A stretch of DNA of 64,000 nt from Liquidambar formosana (lineage: Eukaryota; Streptophyta; Magnoliopsida; Saxifragales; Altingiaceae), in assembly GCA_039720395.1 (NCBI GenBank), contig CM077824.1, positions 15,690,046-15,754,045 on the forward strand, given 5' to 3'. The position numbers were made by a program, and so were the translations under genes. Below, piece by piece: positions 53,228-63,937 of this stretch (its first letter is position 1; every line of letters begins with the position of its first letter). The notes beneath the pieces are model-generated. The model was not told the origin of the DNA and did not search any database. It saw only the letters and a program-made list of their open reading frames with translations.

Positions 53228-54084
53228 GAAGAAGAAGAGAGAGAAGGAAGAGAGACTTATATGGAACACACATGACCACCAAAAATAAATCTTAAAAAGA
53301 AAAAATAAATAAATAAATAAAGAGAGATAGAGAGAACACATAGTACCTAAAAGGTTAACTTCTACTTGAAGTTCGATCACTTGCAGAAGTAAACTAATTA
53401 GTGGAGGATTAACTGTAAAAATAAAACCCAACCCCTCTTTTGGAGGACAACTATGCTATTTCTAGCTAATATGGATATCATCATGCAAGTTAAGAACATA
53501 TTTGGTAACTGGAAGTAGATTAAAGGGTGTATTTATTTAAACCACCCACGCTCAACTCCACCCATACACAAACCAAATAAATTAAGAAAAAAAAAAAAAA
53601 AGAGGGGGGGTGGGAGGGGGGAGCATTGAAGGATGGATTTATTGTTTTAGGATTGCTGGAGGCACTATTCCCAAAAAGGAAAAGAAGGAAAGACATACCA
53701 AAAGTTCAACACGCTGACAGGGATCCAGAACCTAAATCCTGCATGGAAATCAAAAAAGAAAATCAAGATCACATTAAATGTGGTCCAACACCGTCCAGCC
53801 AACACAAAGATTGCTATAAGAGGTTTTTACCAACAAGTAGTGTGGGAAGGGCATCATTCTGGTACTTTTTTGGAAGCTCAGAAAGCTTCCCTAGCCATAA
53901 ACTATTCCAGGCAAAAACAACACCAATTACAGTAGGACCAAGAACAATTTGATTTAATAAAACCTGCAAGGAAATGAAATTATAAGACATTGTTTGAGTT
54001 CTGTTAAAGCAGGTGAGAATCAGAGAGGTCCAATTGAGTAATTCTATGCCACCTTTCACATATTTTACCTTTCACATATTTTTA

Positions 54085-54120
<36 letters not shown>

Positions 54121-54207
54121 AATAAGGTAAATATGTATTGATGAACAAAAACATATTTATATTTAAGTGAGCAGCAGGCCCTAATTTTGAATCGGCCTCT
54201 TCCTTAT

Positions 54208-54254
<47 letters not shown>

Positions 54255-56642
54255 CATATAATACTTCAAACATGGTATTAGAGCTTTAGTTTATAGGAAG
54301 GTCAAGGGTTGAAGTCTTGATACCTCCATTTGTTTGTTCCTCCCACAGTTTATCTGTTTGTTTGTTGGCTGTCATCCATCTCCCCACATGCCGGAGGGGT
54401 ACGCACGTGGGGAGGGGGTGTTAGCTTGGCATGCATTGTCGGCCCATTCCATAACATCTTAAGATTTTGCGATTAAGTGGTTGTCTAACAAGTTCAATAT
54501 GAGAACACAGAAATCATACCTTCAGCAACAGGTTTTCCACTGTTCGCTTTGGCAAACAATGATCAAGATACTGGTACCATGCATAAGAACCAGGACCATA
54601 GAGAAGAAACCCATAGGAAGTCATCCGGAGTGCTCGGATCCAATTATGGTTCATAAGGATGGTCGACATGACACCCTAATGGAGAATTTTTTGTCAAAAA
54701 TAAAACTCAACATAGCACTATGCATTACACGGATACAAAGTCAACATAGCAACACATAATCTTATAATGTCAGCTGTGCATTCAAGAAGTTGCCACATTG
54801 ATAGATTATAATTCAGCTTACCATCAAAATAGGTGTTGAAATAAAATTAACCATAAATGAAAACAGGTATGCAACATAAAATGAAATAAAGATGGAGTGA
54901 AACTTGCCTCCAAAAAAGTCTTTTTTTTTTTTCTTTTTTTTTTTTTTTTACGAAGGCCTCCACAAAACATTATACACTACCAGATAAGAAGAAACCCAGT
55001 AACTTGGGAGCAAGCTTATTAGTTAACTCATGGAGCAAGCTCATTAGAACTCTATGAATAGGATTTTAAGAAAGATTTCACTGAGCATAATCCTTTTGCA
55101 TCCTTGAGCCACATCGAGTCATTCCTTCCCAAAGAAATCTTGCTATCATAAAGTTGTTGAAAAAAATTCAAAACTCCCACCAACTCCCAATCATTGAAGT
55201 TTATAATGAAAGTGATGTTCGAAGAGAACCTTATGAATAGGATTTTAAGAAAGATTTCACTGAGCATAATCCTTTTGCATCCTTGAGCCACATCGAGTCA
55301 TTCCTTCCCAAAGAAATCTTGCTATCATAAAGTTGTTGAAAAAAATTCAAAACTCCCACCAACTCCCAATCATTGAAGTTTATAATGAAAGTGATGTTCA
55401 AAGAGAACCTTAATCTTGGTAAAATCAAGTTTTTGGTGAATAGTTATACCCTTCTTAAAAAAATATATTTATAATTTATCAAGTTTTTTGTTTAAATTAT
55501 CTACCTCTATTAACATCAAAGCCTATCTTGCTATCAAGTTTTTTGTTAATAGTTATACCCTTCTCAAAAAGTGATGTTCCAAATATATAATAGGTTTACC
55601 ATAGGAATGTATTAGCCATATGCCCAAATATTGTGTATCTTAATAGTAGAGTAGCATGCTAGTGCTTGTTTTTATATTTTCTACCATATTATATGTCTTG
55701 AGTTATTTGATTTGTTTATTTGATGGTTCCTATGTGATTTATTGATTTTTCTCTTTCTCTGTTTTTTTTTTTTTTTTTTTTTTTTTTTTGACATTCTTTC
55801 ATACATAAGTTGCCGTGAGCCTGTGAGATAACCGTGCCTGAGATGACTGTGACAATACGTGAAGACGTCCACAACCGCAACTTTGAACCATGGCTCTAAC
55901 CTTGTGCCACATCAATGGCTCAAAATTTTGATACTGTTATAATTGGTGCCGCTTTGAGGTGCTTCACTAGTACCAGCCTGTGTTATTCACTTATTCCTAA
56001 AGTTCTTAACAAAGCTTACATGTCACCTATTCTACCCTTAATAAGCAAAAGGTCAAAACTTTTTAAATAAGACAAACCAAAGCAAAAGGTCCATTTGAAT
56101 TTAGTTTGTTGAGCTTTTAATGATTATTAAATGTTTATCCCTCTCTCTGTTGAAGTGTTTACTATTTCAAGATCCTATGACAAAATCTTAAAATGAATTG
56201 TTTACCTTAGAGTCTTAGACCTTTCTCCAAATCCATATCCACCAAATTCCTGTTTGTAAACTGCATGATCTTTCCCTACATGGCCATTAACGTCCCCACT
56301 TGCAATTAATCTCTTCTACAATTTTTTTTTTTTTTTTGGGAAAATGAGGAATCCTATGGGCAAACCATGGGCCCATATAGGACCCTGCAACCCATATGGA
56401 CCAAGTAACTCCAAGGCCCATGAGAACCATGAAACCTTGTGTGCGTGGTCAAGGGGTTTAGCAAGAGTTGAACTCAACTCTTTTTTTTTTTATAACGGTG
56501 GAACAATCCCACAGCAGGCCCTTTGAAGAAGAGTTGAACTCAACTCTTCTTCAACTTTTAACGCCGTATCTTCCAAAATTATTGTCTAAAGTTTCAGTGT
56601 AACTGTACCAAAGGCACATAAGCATGGGTATTCTTAATAGTC

Positions 56643-56675
<33 letters not shown>

Positions 56676-57798
56676 AAAAAGACACCCACACACACACATA
56701 CACACAAAAAGGTGGTTTTACCTTATCTATTCCATTAACAATTACTAGTTCTTCCTTCTACAAATTTGCAATAATTATCCTTCTCAATTCATATTATGGT
56801 ATTTTACTATTTTCAATTATACAAATCTTATATTGCGTATTTTCAGAATTCTTGTTAGTTTTTTCTCCTTTTCAATCAATCATGGAATACCCTACTCTCA
56901 TAGAGTGGCTTGCTAACCGTAAGGACACCTTAATCTACAAGCTTGGATACTAACCTTAGAAAGAAAGGGATAATGGCTCTGCCTCACTCATCTAAAACAT
57001 CTCTAGGATAGACCAAAGAAATTATCAATAATTATAGCTCGTTTGGCACTCAAAATTCATACACTGATAGGATTCTAATATGGGCATATAACATATTGGC
57101 CATAATCTGACGCCAGAGCATCTTAATATCGAATGATGGAAGTCAAGATCATGTTAACGAGCAAAATTCTAAAGGAATATCAAACTCAACCTGTGTAAGC
57201 TATGGACAGCAACAAAATATTTGAATAAAATCAGCCGATTGCTAAAGGGAATGACTCCTGCTAGTGAGAAAAACGGAATCCTGGAGATGTTAACGGCGTG
57301 GTTGACAGTGATGGAGAGTTCATTACATCAAATACGACTATTATCCGAGAATTATAGGCAAGGTAACCAAAAACAACCACTCAATTTCTTCACATTACAA
57401 TGAAAACCAAAAGCAAAGCAAAACCATAAAAGACTCAGAGTCTCATTTTCCTTTTCTTTTCTTTCCTTTTCCTCAGTTTTCCCAGCAACCAACCAGAGGG
57501 TAAAAATAATACTGACCTCATTGGAATCATCAGAGCCAGAAAGAGCCTGTGGCTCGAGAATTTCTGTTCTCTTCCTCCACTGCTCACTGAGTTGAGCGAT
57601 GGTGTCGCCGGTGAGAGCGAGCGCAGCCGCCGTCACCGCTTGCTTGAAGGGGAACCGGAAACCGGTTCCTCCGGTTGTTGCCCCTACAGAGTCGGATGAC
57701 TTGGTTTCCCTTCGCTGAGATCGAAATGGCCGCTTTCTTCTCGGTGGGCGGTTCCACCAAAACCCGCCATTGCCACCACCACCGCCCAAAGCGTTCAT
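50954..57798 (-). CDS. Mpv17/PMP22 family membrane protein
   Basis: Five exons: 57798-57517, 54675-54520, 53963-53831, 53738-53699 and 51041-50954. All have GT-AG sites and consistent phases, giving 232 residues. Members are small four-helix proteins of the inner mitochondrial, peroxisomal or plastid membranes, some forming channels. The N-terminus MNALGGGGGNGGFWWNRPPRRKRP is basic and glycine-rich, possibly a targeting sequence. The family core follows: FPFKQAVTAAALALTGDTIAQL, then WIRALRMTSYGFLLYGPGSYAWYQYLD. Next comes LLNQIVLGPTVIGVVFAWNSLW, and the C-terminal signature FRFWIPVSVLNFWVVPLQARVAF...FWNFVLSSTMSK. From memory it matches the Arabidopsis At2g42770 type in length and motifs. Introns 1 (2.8 kb) and 4 (2.7 kb) are full of repeats. 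No damage seen. Confidence 0.92.
51460..51560. repeat. Dispersed repeat shared with 56335-56440
   Basis: The two stretches share GGCAAACC.., CCCATATA.GACCC and CAACCCATATGGACCA, in the same orientation. One lies in intron 4 and the other in intron 1 of the Mpv17 gene. The family is unknown; it may be a SINE or MITE end. The rest of 51560-53690 holds CT-rich and A-rich runs (52108-52122, 53201-53228, 53589-53601) and no gene. Confidence 0.5.
54250..54490 (+). mobile_element. Possible Ty1/copia or TRIM remnant with an initiator-tRNA primer site
   Basis: TGGTATTAGAGCTTTAG at about 54275 follows a CA, and differs by one base from TGGTATCAGAGC, the initiator-Met tRNA primer-binding site of plant copia elements. 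Downstream, TGTTAGCTTGGCATG...TCTAACA (about 54419-54490) resembles an LTR start and end. The upstream LTR is not recognisable; a (CT)n tract at 54212-54251 and (TA)n at 54083-54118 lie there. In intron 2 of the Mpv17 gene. Confidence 0.4.
55054..55411 (-). repeat. LINE fragment duplicated in tandem (179-bp unit)
   Basis: Two near-identical copies, 55054-55232 and 55233-55411. Both translate on the minus strand as NDWELVGVLNFFQQLYD and WLKDAKGLCSVKSF. The same LINE region occurs at 41745-41890 (NYWELESVMNFFQLLYD, WLKDSKGLFSIKSF). Intron 1 of the Mpv17 gene. Confidence 0.8.
55750..55915 (-). mobile_element. Probable tRNA-derived SINE
   Basis: On the minus strand, TGGCACAAGG (A-box-like) is followed by GGTTCAAAGTT (B-box-like) about 20 bp later. 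A body of about 100 bp then ends in a long A run (T run at 55761-55790). This order fits a Pol III retroposon. Target duplications are not evident. Confidence 0.4.
56482..56528 (-). mobile_element. Tiny poly(A) retroposition with 20-bp target duplication
   Basis: A 47-bp insert (T run plus about 36 bp) lies between two copies of AAGAGTTGAACTCAACTCTT (start 56463 and 56529). This looks like an extremely 5'-truncated minus-strand LINE or SINE insertion. The duplicated word is itself nearly palindromic. Confidence 0.5.
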
Positions 57799-58678
57799 TT
57801 TGGAAAATAAAAGCTTTGCAGATGTGCTCTGCTCAGTTCAATCCTCTGTTTGGTTGTCCAGAAAATTAATGAGAAGATGTGGGACCGTAAAGTGTGTGTG
57901 GCCTGCAATCTGTATACTATCCAGAGGCCAGAGCCCTGATTCAGTCTTTTCCTGAGCAGTTCAAAAATGGTGTAACTCAATTGTTTGAATAAAACGGTGC
58001 GTTTCGATGGTGGGAAATTGACAAAAACGGTACGTTTTATGGCGACAGGTCAAGAATTAATTATTATTATTATTTTTTGGTTGAATAAGAAAAAAATAGG
58101 ATATAAAAATGGGCAACCACTCGTGGCGACTCTCCTAGGATGTAAGTCATGTGATTATAGTTGCTCTTCTACTAGTTTAGGAACCAATGATAAAAGAGCG
58201 TAAATGAGCCCACTAAAGATGCAATCGTAAGTATTTTCTAGAATCGATCAAATCATAACTTGATTTAAATCCCACAAAATATTAGTGTTTATTGGCATGA
58301 GTAGGATCGTTAAAGAATAAGTACACGTTACACCATTGTCCCCAAAACTCAAACCCTTGACTCCCTAGTCTCTTCTACCTTTATCATTAGTCCATTAAAC
58401 GGTCACCCCCCAATAATAAGAATTGTGCATTTATGCAAGCGTAAAAACAATGCATAATTATTGTGTTTTATATTAAATAGATAAAATATATTATTTCCCC
58501 CATAAAGAAATCTTAAGAGAATGTACAACTAAACTTAAGGCTGAAAATTGGGTGGATATAAAAAGAATCTTAAAATATGGGGTAAGGAAATCAATTGAAG
58601 GGAAAGCAATATTCGAACCCAATCTAAATTTGGGATGGGCTTGGGCAATGTGGTTGGACAAGTCTAACCCAACTTATA

Positions 58679-58717
<39 letters not shown>

Positions 58718-58920
58718 TATTTTTTTGAATTTTTTCAAATTGATCCCTCAACAAATGACACGTTATTCGGTTAACAAGTTTGTTTAACTGTTCTTGACCT
58801 AATATTAATGCTCTTATTTTAATTTCCTAAGGTTTTATGAAAAAAAAAAAAAAAAGGTTTTTATGAAAATTAACTATGTACTTCACTATAAAACAACATT
58901 TTGAATAACTTTGAAGGAGA
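57799..58920. other. Upstream of the Mpv17 gene, no gene seen
   Basis: Presumed promoter of the minus-strand Mpv17 gene just after 57798, then AT-rich sequence with an (AT)n block at 58677-58718 and an A run at 58841-58855. No coding sequence recognised. Confidence 0.5.
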
Positions 58921-59130
58921 AGGTTTTTCCAAAATCTGTATTTTAAATAGACTTTTTGACCATTTTTAGTCTCTATTTCATTTTTGGTCAATCAGTCTAT
59001 TAAAAACATAGATTTTGGAAAAACTGTATTTTTATAGATAGTTGTTCAAAATGATTATTCCAATAGACAATGTTGCTAGTTTTTATAAAAACATTTTACA
59101 ACTATATCTTTCATAAAACCTTGAAAAATT
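58921..59130. repeat. Dispersed repeat shared with the receptor introns
   Basis: Matches 6650-6855 and 8655-8860: GACTTTTTG.CCATTT, TTTCATTTTT, then .TAAAA..., then the stretch for GTGGACAA.GCTGTTAGTTTT.GTGAAAACCTTTTA, in the same order. The copies inside the receptor gene are closer to each other than to this one. Family unknown. Confidence 0.55.
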
Positions 59131-59202
59131 AAATAAGTGGGGGTGCATATAAAACTAAGGGGTGGCAATAATAATCGCCCTACTTTTATATTTTTACATT
59201 GT

Positions 59203-59540
59203 GTTTGGAATGAAGGGATTTAGAGGGAATGAAAATGAAATCATTTATTATTTTGAATTCTATCATTTGGAATGGAAGGATTTATTACAGCAAAGGAATT
59301 AAAGTGGATTTGATGGGATTTTGATACATGTATTGAAATCTGGCTTAAAAGAGTGGAATTTCTAAGTAATTAAATTTATTAAAGAGTTATAAGAAAAATA
59401 AAAGACCTAATTAATTTTTTTTTTATTTTAAATTTTCTCCACAGCAAACAGGATAAATGAAAATGAATTCCATTTCCATTCCTTTATTTGCTATTAAATG
59501 AATTCTTTTTCTTTCTTTTATGATTGCCAAACACATTAGG
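59203..59540. repeat. Probable MITE
   Basis: ATTGTGTTTGGAATGAAGG at the left and an inverted relative (CAAACACATTA, with CATTTCCATTCC inside) at the right. AT-rich and non-coding. 59541-59800 holds no gene; a GTCTGTTTGGATG word at 59671 may start another MITE that the next feature interrupts. Confidence 0.4.
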
Positions 59541-59800
59541 GTTGAGCTAGGCTGACCTTTTAACTCGCTCAACCTTCCCAAGTTGCAACCGTTCTCCTTT
59601 TTTTATTTATTTATTTTTTATTTTATTTTAAAGGTGTATCCTTAGTTAAACTATGTATTTTATACTAAGGGTCTGTTTGGATGAGTTTTATTGTAACTTA
59701 AAATCATTTATACAACCAAAAATCCTCCTTTTCTTTTTTTTTTAATTTAATTTATTTTTTTTTTTCAGTCTATTTGGATGTCTTGCTCATAAATGATTGT

Positions 59801-62112
59801 TGATAATAGCTTAAAATTGTATTTATGTTATACTTTTAGTAGGAATTATCACATTTATTTGGCACTTAATTCTGCATTTTACACATTATACATGAATTCT
59901 CTTGATATATGCTCTTATGCTTAAAGTGGTGTATTAATGTGTGTTTTATTTTTGTAGGAAACCAATTCCCTATGGTCAAGCATTCTTTATTTATTTGGAA
60001 ATATATGGAAGCTTTGCAACATTGAAGTACATTAATTTTAGAATATTTTAACAAAGAAATTGGCAACTCCAAACTTGGAAAGAAGATTAAAAAGGAAGTT
60101 TGGAGCAGTTACCGTATTTTGGCCATAACTTTTGACTCCGAAGTCCAATTTATGCGAAATTGGTGTCCTTAAAAAGCTGATTTGAAGCCCTACAATATTG
60201 TATTTTACAAATTTTTCGTGATTTCAACTTTTAGTAGGTCAAAAACGGGTTACAAGTTAGCCCTGCTGGAAAAAACCGGGATTCCCAATTTGTTTCCTAA
60301 TTTTTCTTCTCTTTCTCTTGGAAACCCTAAGAGCACATGAAAAGGAAAAGGCGGCTACACCTCTATATATTACTTCTCCTCTTCTCTTCTACATCTACCT
60401 CTCTTATTCTTCTTCTTCTTCTACCTCTCTTTAGTTTTCTAATATCATGAGTAGCTAAACGTTTTGCTAAGGCTAGGAGTGAAGCCACAACAATTATTTG
60501 GTATTTGTTTAATGACTCTTTCATGGATTTAATGTAAGGTTTTATAGTTTTGATTGATTTTGATTATTTTGCAAAGTATTTATTCTGTATAATTCTTTTA
60601 TTTATCGTTAACTCCGGGTATGGTGAATGCTTAGAATTCCCTGCAAATTAAATTACTAGTTTTCTCATGCATTAAATCAATCAATCTTATGAATCCATAT
60701 TTTTAGAATTGTTTTGAATAAAATTAATTGTTACATCATCCGACTGGGGTCATCCTTCGTATGAATCTCAGTTGAGTTATAAAATTGAGTCGTTAGCAAA
60801 TATCTAATACTTGTTGTGAGTGGACCTCTGAACCTTAGTGCTTTTAAATTATTGTTTTCAATCAAACTAATTCTCTGCAACCAAGCAACCAAATTTCTAA
60901 AATCTTTTCTCAATCTTTTCTGCTAATTATTTCCTTCCTTGTGGTTCGACCTCGGACTCACCGAGAATTTATTACTTCACGACATCCTGCACTTGGGAGC
61001 ATTATTAAAGTCGCAGCAAGTTTTCGGCGCCGTTGCCAGGGAATTAGTTTGATTGAAAACAATAATTTAAAAGCACTAAGGTTCAGAGGTCCACTCACAA
61101 CAAGTATTAGATATTTGCTAACGACTCAATTTTATAACTCAACTGAGATTCATACGAAGGATGACCCCAGTCGGATGATGTAACAATTAATTTTATTCAA
61201 AACAATTCTAAAAATATGGATTCATAAGATTGATTGATTTAATGCATGAGAAAACTAGTAATTTAATTCACAGGGAATTCTAAGCATTCACCGTACCCGG
61301 AGTTAACGATAAATAAAAGAATTATACAGAATAAATACTTTGCAAAATAATCAAAATCAATCAAAACTATAAAACCTTACATTAAATCCATGAAAGAGTC
61401 ATTAAATAAATACTAAATAATTGTTGTGGCTTCACTCATAGCCTTAACAAAACGTTTAGCTACTCATGATACTAGAAAACTAAAGAGAGGTAGAAAAATA
61501 AGAAGAATAAGAGAGGTAGATGTAGAAGAGAAGAGGAGAAGTAATATATAGAGGTGTAGCCGCCTTTTCCTTTTCATGTGCTCTTAGGGTTTCCAAGAGA
61601 AAGAGAAGAAAAATTAGGAAACAAATTGGGAATTCCGGTTTTTTCCAGCAGGGCTAACTTGTAACCCGTTTTTGACCTATTAAACGTTGAAATCACGAAA
61701 AATTCGTGAAATACAATATTGTAGGGCTTCAAATCAGCTTTCTAAGGACACCAATTTCGTATAAATTGGATGTCAGAGTCAAAAGTTATGGCCAAAATAC
61801 GGTAACTGCTCCAAACTTCCTTTTTAATCTTCTTTTCAACTTTGGGGTTGCCAATTTCTTTGTTAAAATCTTCTAAAATTAATGTACTTTAACGTTGCAA
61901 AGCTTCCATATATTTCCAAATAAATAAAGAATGCTTGACCATAGGGAATTGGCTTCCTATAAAAATAAAACATACATTAATACACCACTTTAAGCATAAG
62001 AGCATGTATCAAGAGAATTCATGTATAATGTGTAAAATGCAGAATTAAGTGCCAAATAAATGTGATAATGTCTACTAAAAGTATAACATAAATACAATTT
62101 TAAGCTATTATC
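59801..62112. mobile_element. Inverted LTR structure (LTR + primer site + reversed LTR part)
   Basis: Left arm 59801-60871 and right arm 61043-62112 are inverted copies with only scattered differences. Both outer ends are TGATAATAGC / GCTATTATCA and the flanks carry a 5-bp duplication ATTGT (59796-59800, 62113-62117), as for LTR-retrotransposon integration. The plus strand from 59801 to about 61018 looks like a complete 1.2-kb LTR (TG...CA). It is followed at 61025 by a tRNA-Asp primer-binding site, and then directly by the reversed LTR. No gag or pol sequence is present. Short mirrored frames at 60731-60913 and 61087-61183 are just the same LTR sequence read in both arms. Confidence 0.88.
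61025..61042 (+). other. tRNA-Asp primer-binding site
   Basis: CGGCGCCGTTGCCAGGGA differs at two of 18 positions from the complement of the plant tRNA-Asp(GTC) 3' end, TGGCGCCGTTGCCGGGGA. This is the usual priming site of several Ty3/gypsy lineages (for example Athila/Tat). The reversed arm begins at the next base. Confidence 0.8.
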
Positions 62113-62407
62113 AATTGTGGATAGTAAAAACGATTTTAGTAGAAGCAAGGTCTCCCACCTTGGCCAAAAATCTATGCAAGAATTATATTACATTTTAATG
62201 AAACTTTTTGTAATGACTAGCATGCCCTCTATGTTATAACGTCAAAAATACCAACTATACCCTATTATCCTGCAATTTCTGATTCTCTTCTCATTCTGCC
62301 TAACAATTGAAATTGTAGTTAACCCAAACATGGCCTAAAGCAATAATCAGCATCTATCAAGCGACAAGGAAACGGTAACGTTTCTAAAATTTTCATTCCC
62401 CCAAAAC
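62113..62407. other. Short spacer before the F-box promoter
   Basis: Contains GTTAACCCAAACATGGCCTA at about 62318-62337, which may be the right end of a MITE interrupted by the inverted LTR structure. No gene. Confidence 0.35.
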
Positions 62408-62601
62408 TAGGGGTGTTAATGGTTTGGTTTGGTTCGGTTTTAGGGGAGATTTCAAACCAAACCATTATACTTCAGTTTTGTTCCTCTCAAACCAAAACCA
62501 AACCATACTATAAAAAAACCAAACCAAACCAAACCAAACCATTATATTTCGGTTTGGTTGGGTTTGGTTTTCGGTTTTAACCAAAATCATTAACACCCCT
62601 A
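62408..62601. mobile_element. hAT MITE in the F-box promoter
   Basis: 194 bp with ends TAGGGGTGTTAATG and CATTAACACCCCTA and an 8-bp duplication CCCAAAAC (62400-62407, 62602-62609). The interior is built of AAACC/GGTTT repeats. A TATAAA at 62509-62514 lies inside it. Related GGTTT-rich sequence occurs at 13490-13545. Confidence 0.88.
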
Positions 62602-62782
62602 CCCAAAACCCAAAACCCCAACTTCTGTTACTTTCGTTTTGTAGTTCTCCACATTTCCACCGCCATTGGTGTGGACTGTGGAGTAGAACCCTAGAAATAT
62701 ACTCTCTCTCTCTCTCTCCATTTCTGCGGTCCATTGGTTTGGAGCATAAAACCCTAAAACGACTCAATCTCAACCGATAACA

Positions 62783-63937
62783 ATGTCTGACTTTCTCCCT
62801 CGCGAAATCTTCTTCGAAATACTCCTTAGATTACCCCACAAAGCCCTCTTGCAATGCACCACCGTCTGCAAATCATGGAACTCCATGATCACAAGCCCTA
62901 ACTTCATCACCACCCACCTCAATCGCACAACCCTTTCATACATCACCAACAACAACACTCCTGCTGACCTCCTCCTCCTCAGGCAGTACTTTGAGAGTGG
63001 CAATAAAGAGCGATATTCGCTACGCCGCGACAACGAAACGCTCCGAAGGTATGCTCGACTCGAATTCCCATTTGAGAGTCAAAACCCCTTTTTCAGGATT
63101 GTGGGTTCTTGCAATGGGTTGCTCTGCTTGTCAGACGATTTTGGGTTTTACACCTACACCATTATACTGTACAATCCATCGATTCGAAAGTCCGTGACCC
63201 TTCCAGGACCCAGAGTCACTTTCAAGACGCACGGCCCCTACAAGTTTGCTCTCGGGTTTGGATTCGATGCCAAGCATAATGACCACAAGGTGGTGAGAAT
63301 TGCGAATATCCAAGGACCGGTGGGTCTTGAATACATAGTTCCTCCCATTGTCCAGCTTTACTCGGTTGCATCTGGCTCGTGGCGAGAAATTGATTCTTCT
63401 GCTGCTCCGTATGAAATTATTGATCGGTACTGGTCGCAGGCATTTGTAAATGGGGCTATCCATTGGCTTGCATCCGATAGGCAGTATGACAATTTGATTC
63501 TGTCATTTGATATGGGTACTGAGGTATTCGGGACAATGAAGCTGCCTCCTTGTCTTGTACGCTCGTTTGTGATGGACATGTCGATTAAAGCGTTTGGGGA
63601 ATCGCTTTTGGTGGTTGAGTATGATGGTGCGTTGTTCTTTAGAGAGAGCTGTTCTATATGGGTGATGAAAGAATATGGTGTAGCGGAGTCTTGGAGTAAA
63701 AGATGCACTGTTAGTCTACGAGGAGGATTAGGTACGGCTGTAGCCTTAAGGAAGAAGGGTGAAATACTTATGTCAACTGATGATGGAGAGCTGGTTTCAT
63801 ACCACCCCGAGACCCAACAAACCAAGGACCTTGGAATCCATGGTACCAAGGACTCATTTTATGTGGATAATTACATGGAGACCTTAGTTTTACTCAATAA
63901 CTCAGCAAGGGATGAGGAAAGCAAGAATGCCGACTGA
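62783..63937 (+). CDS. F-box protein with F-box-associated (FBA) domain
   Basis: Single-exon gene of 384 residues encoding the substrate-recognition subunit of an SCF (SKP1-CUL1-F-box) ubiquitin ligase. The F-box is at residues 4-46 (FLPREIFFEILLRLPHKALLQCTTVCKSWNSMI and so on), with the usual LP..., L.RLP and V.K.W positions. It is followed by the FBA-type beta-propeller-like region with its markers GSCNGLLCL, YNPSIRKSVTLP, LGFGFD, VQLYSVASGSWREI, FVNGAIHWLA and ILSFDM. The organisation is that of the CPR1/CPR30 group, some of which control immune-receptor levels, but this very large family does not allow a specific function to be assigned. The ATG at 62783 is in a good context (ACAATGTC). 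Intact; the stop at 63935-63937 is 63 bp from the window end. Confidence 0.92.
   Translation: MSDFLPREIFFEILLRLPHKALLQCTTVCKSWNSMITSPNFITTHLNRTTLSYITNNNTPADLLLLRQYFESGNKERYSLRRDNETLRRYARLEFPFESQNPFFRIVGSCNGLLCLSDDFGFYTYTIILYNPSIRKSVTLPGPRVTFKTHGPYKFALGFGFDAKHNDHKVVRIANIQGPVGLEYIVPPIVQLYSVASGSWREIDSSAAPYEIIDRYWSQAFVNGAIHWLASDRQYDNLILSFDMGTEVFGTMKLPPCLVRSFVMDMSIKAFGESLLVVEYDGALFFRESCSIWVMKEYGVAESWSKRCTVSLRGGLGTAVALRKKGEILMSTDDGELVSYHPETQQTKDLGIHGTKDSFYVDNYMETLVLLNNSARDEESKNAD

Noticed and set aside
56647..56680. C run followed by A run as a possible structured regulatory site
   Set aside because: Homopolymer runs of this kind are also common assembly and slippage sites; nothing around it supports a function.
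60731..61183. Two mirrored frames encoding the same 47-residue sequence
   Set aside because: They are the same LTR sequence in the two arms of the inverted structure and include primer-site sequence, so not a gene pair.
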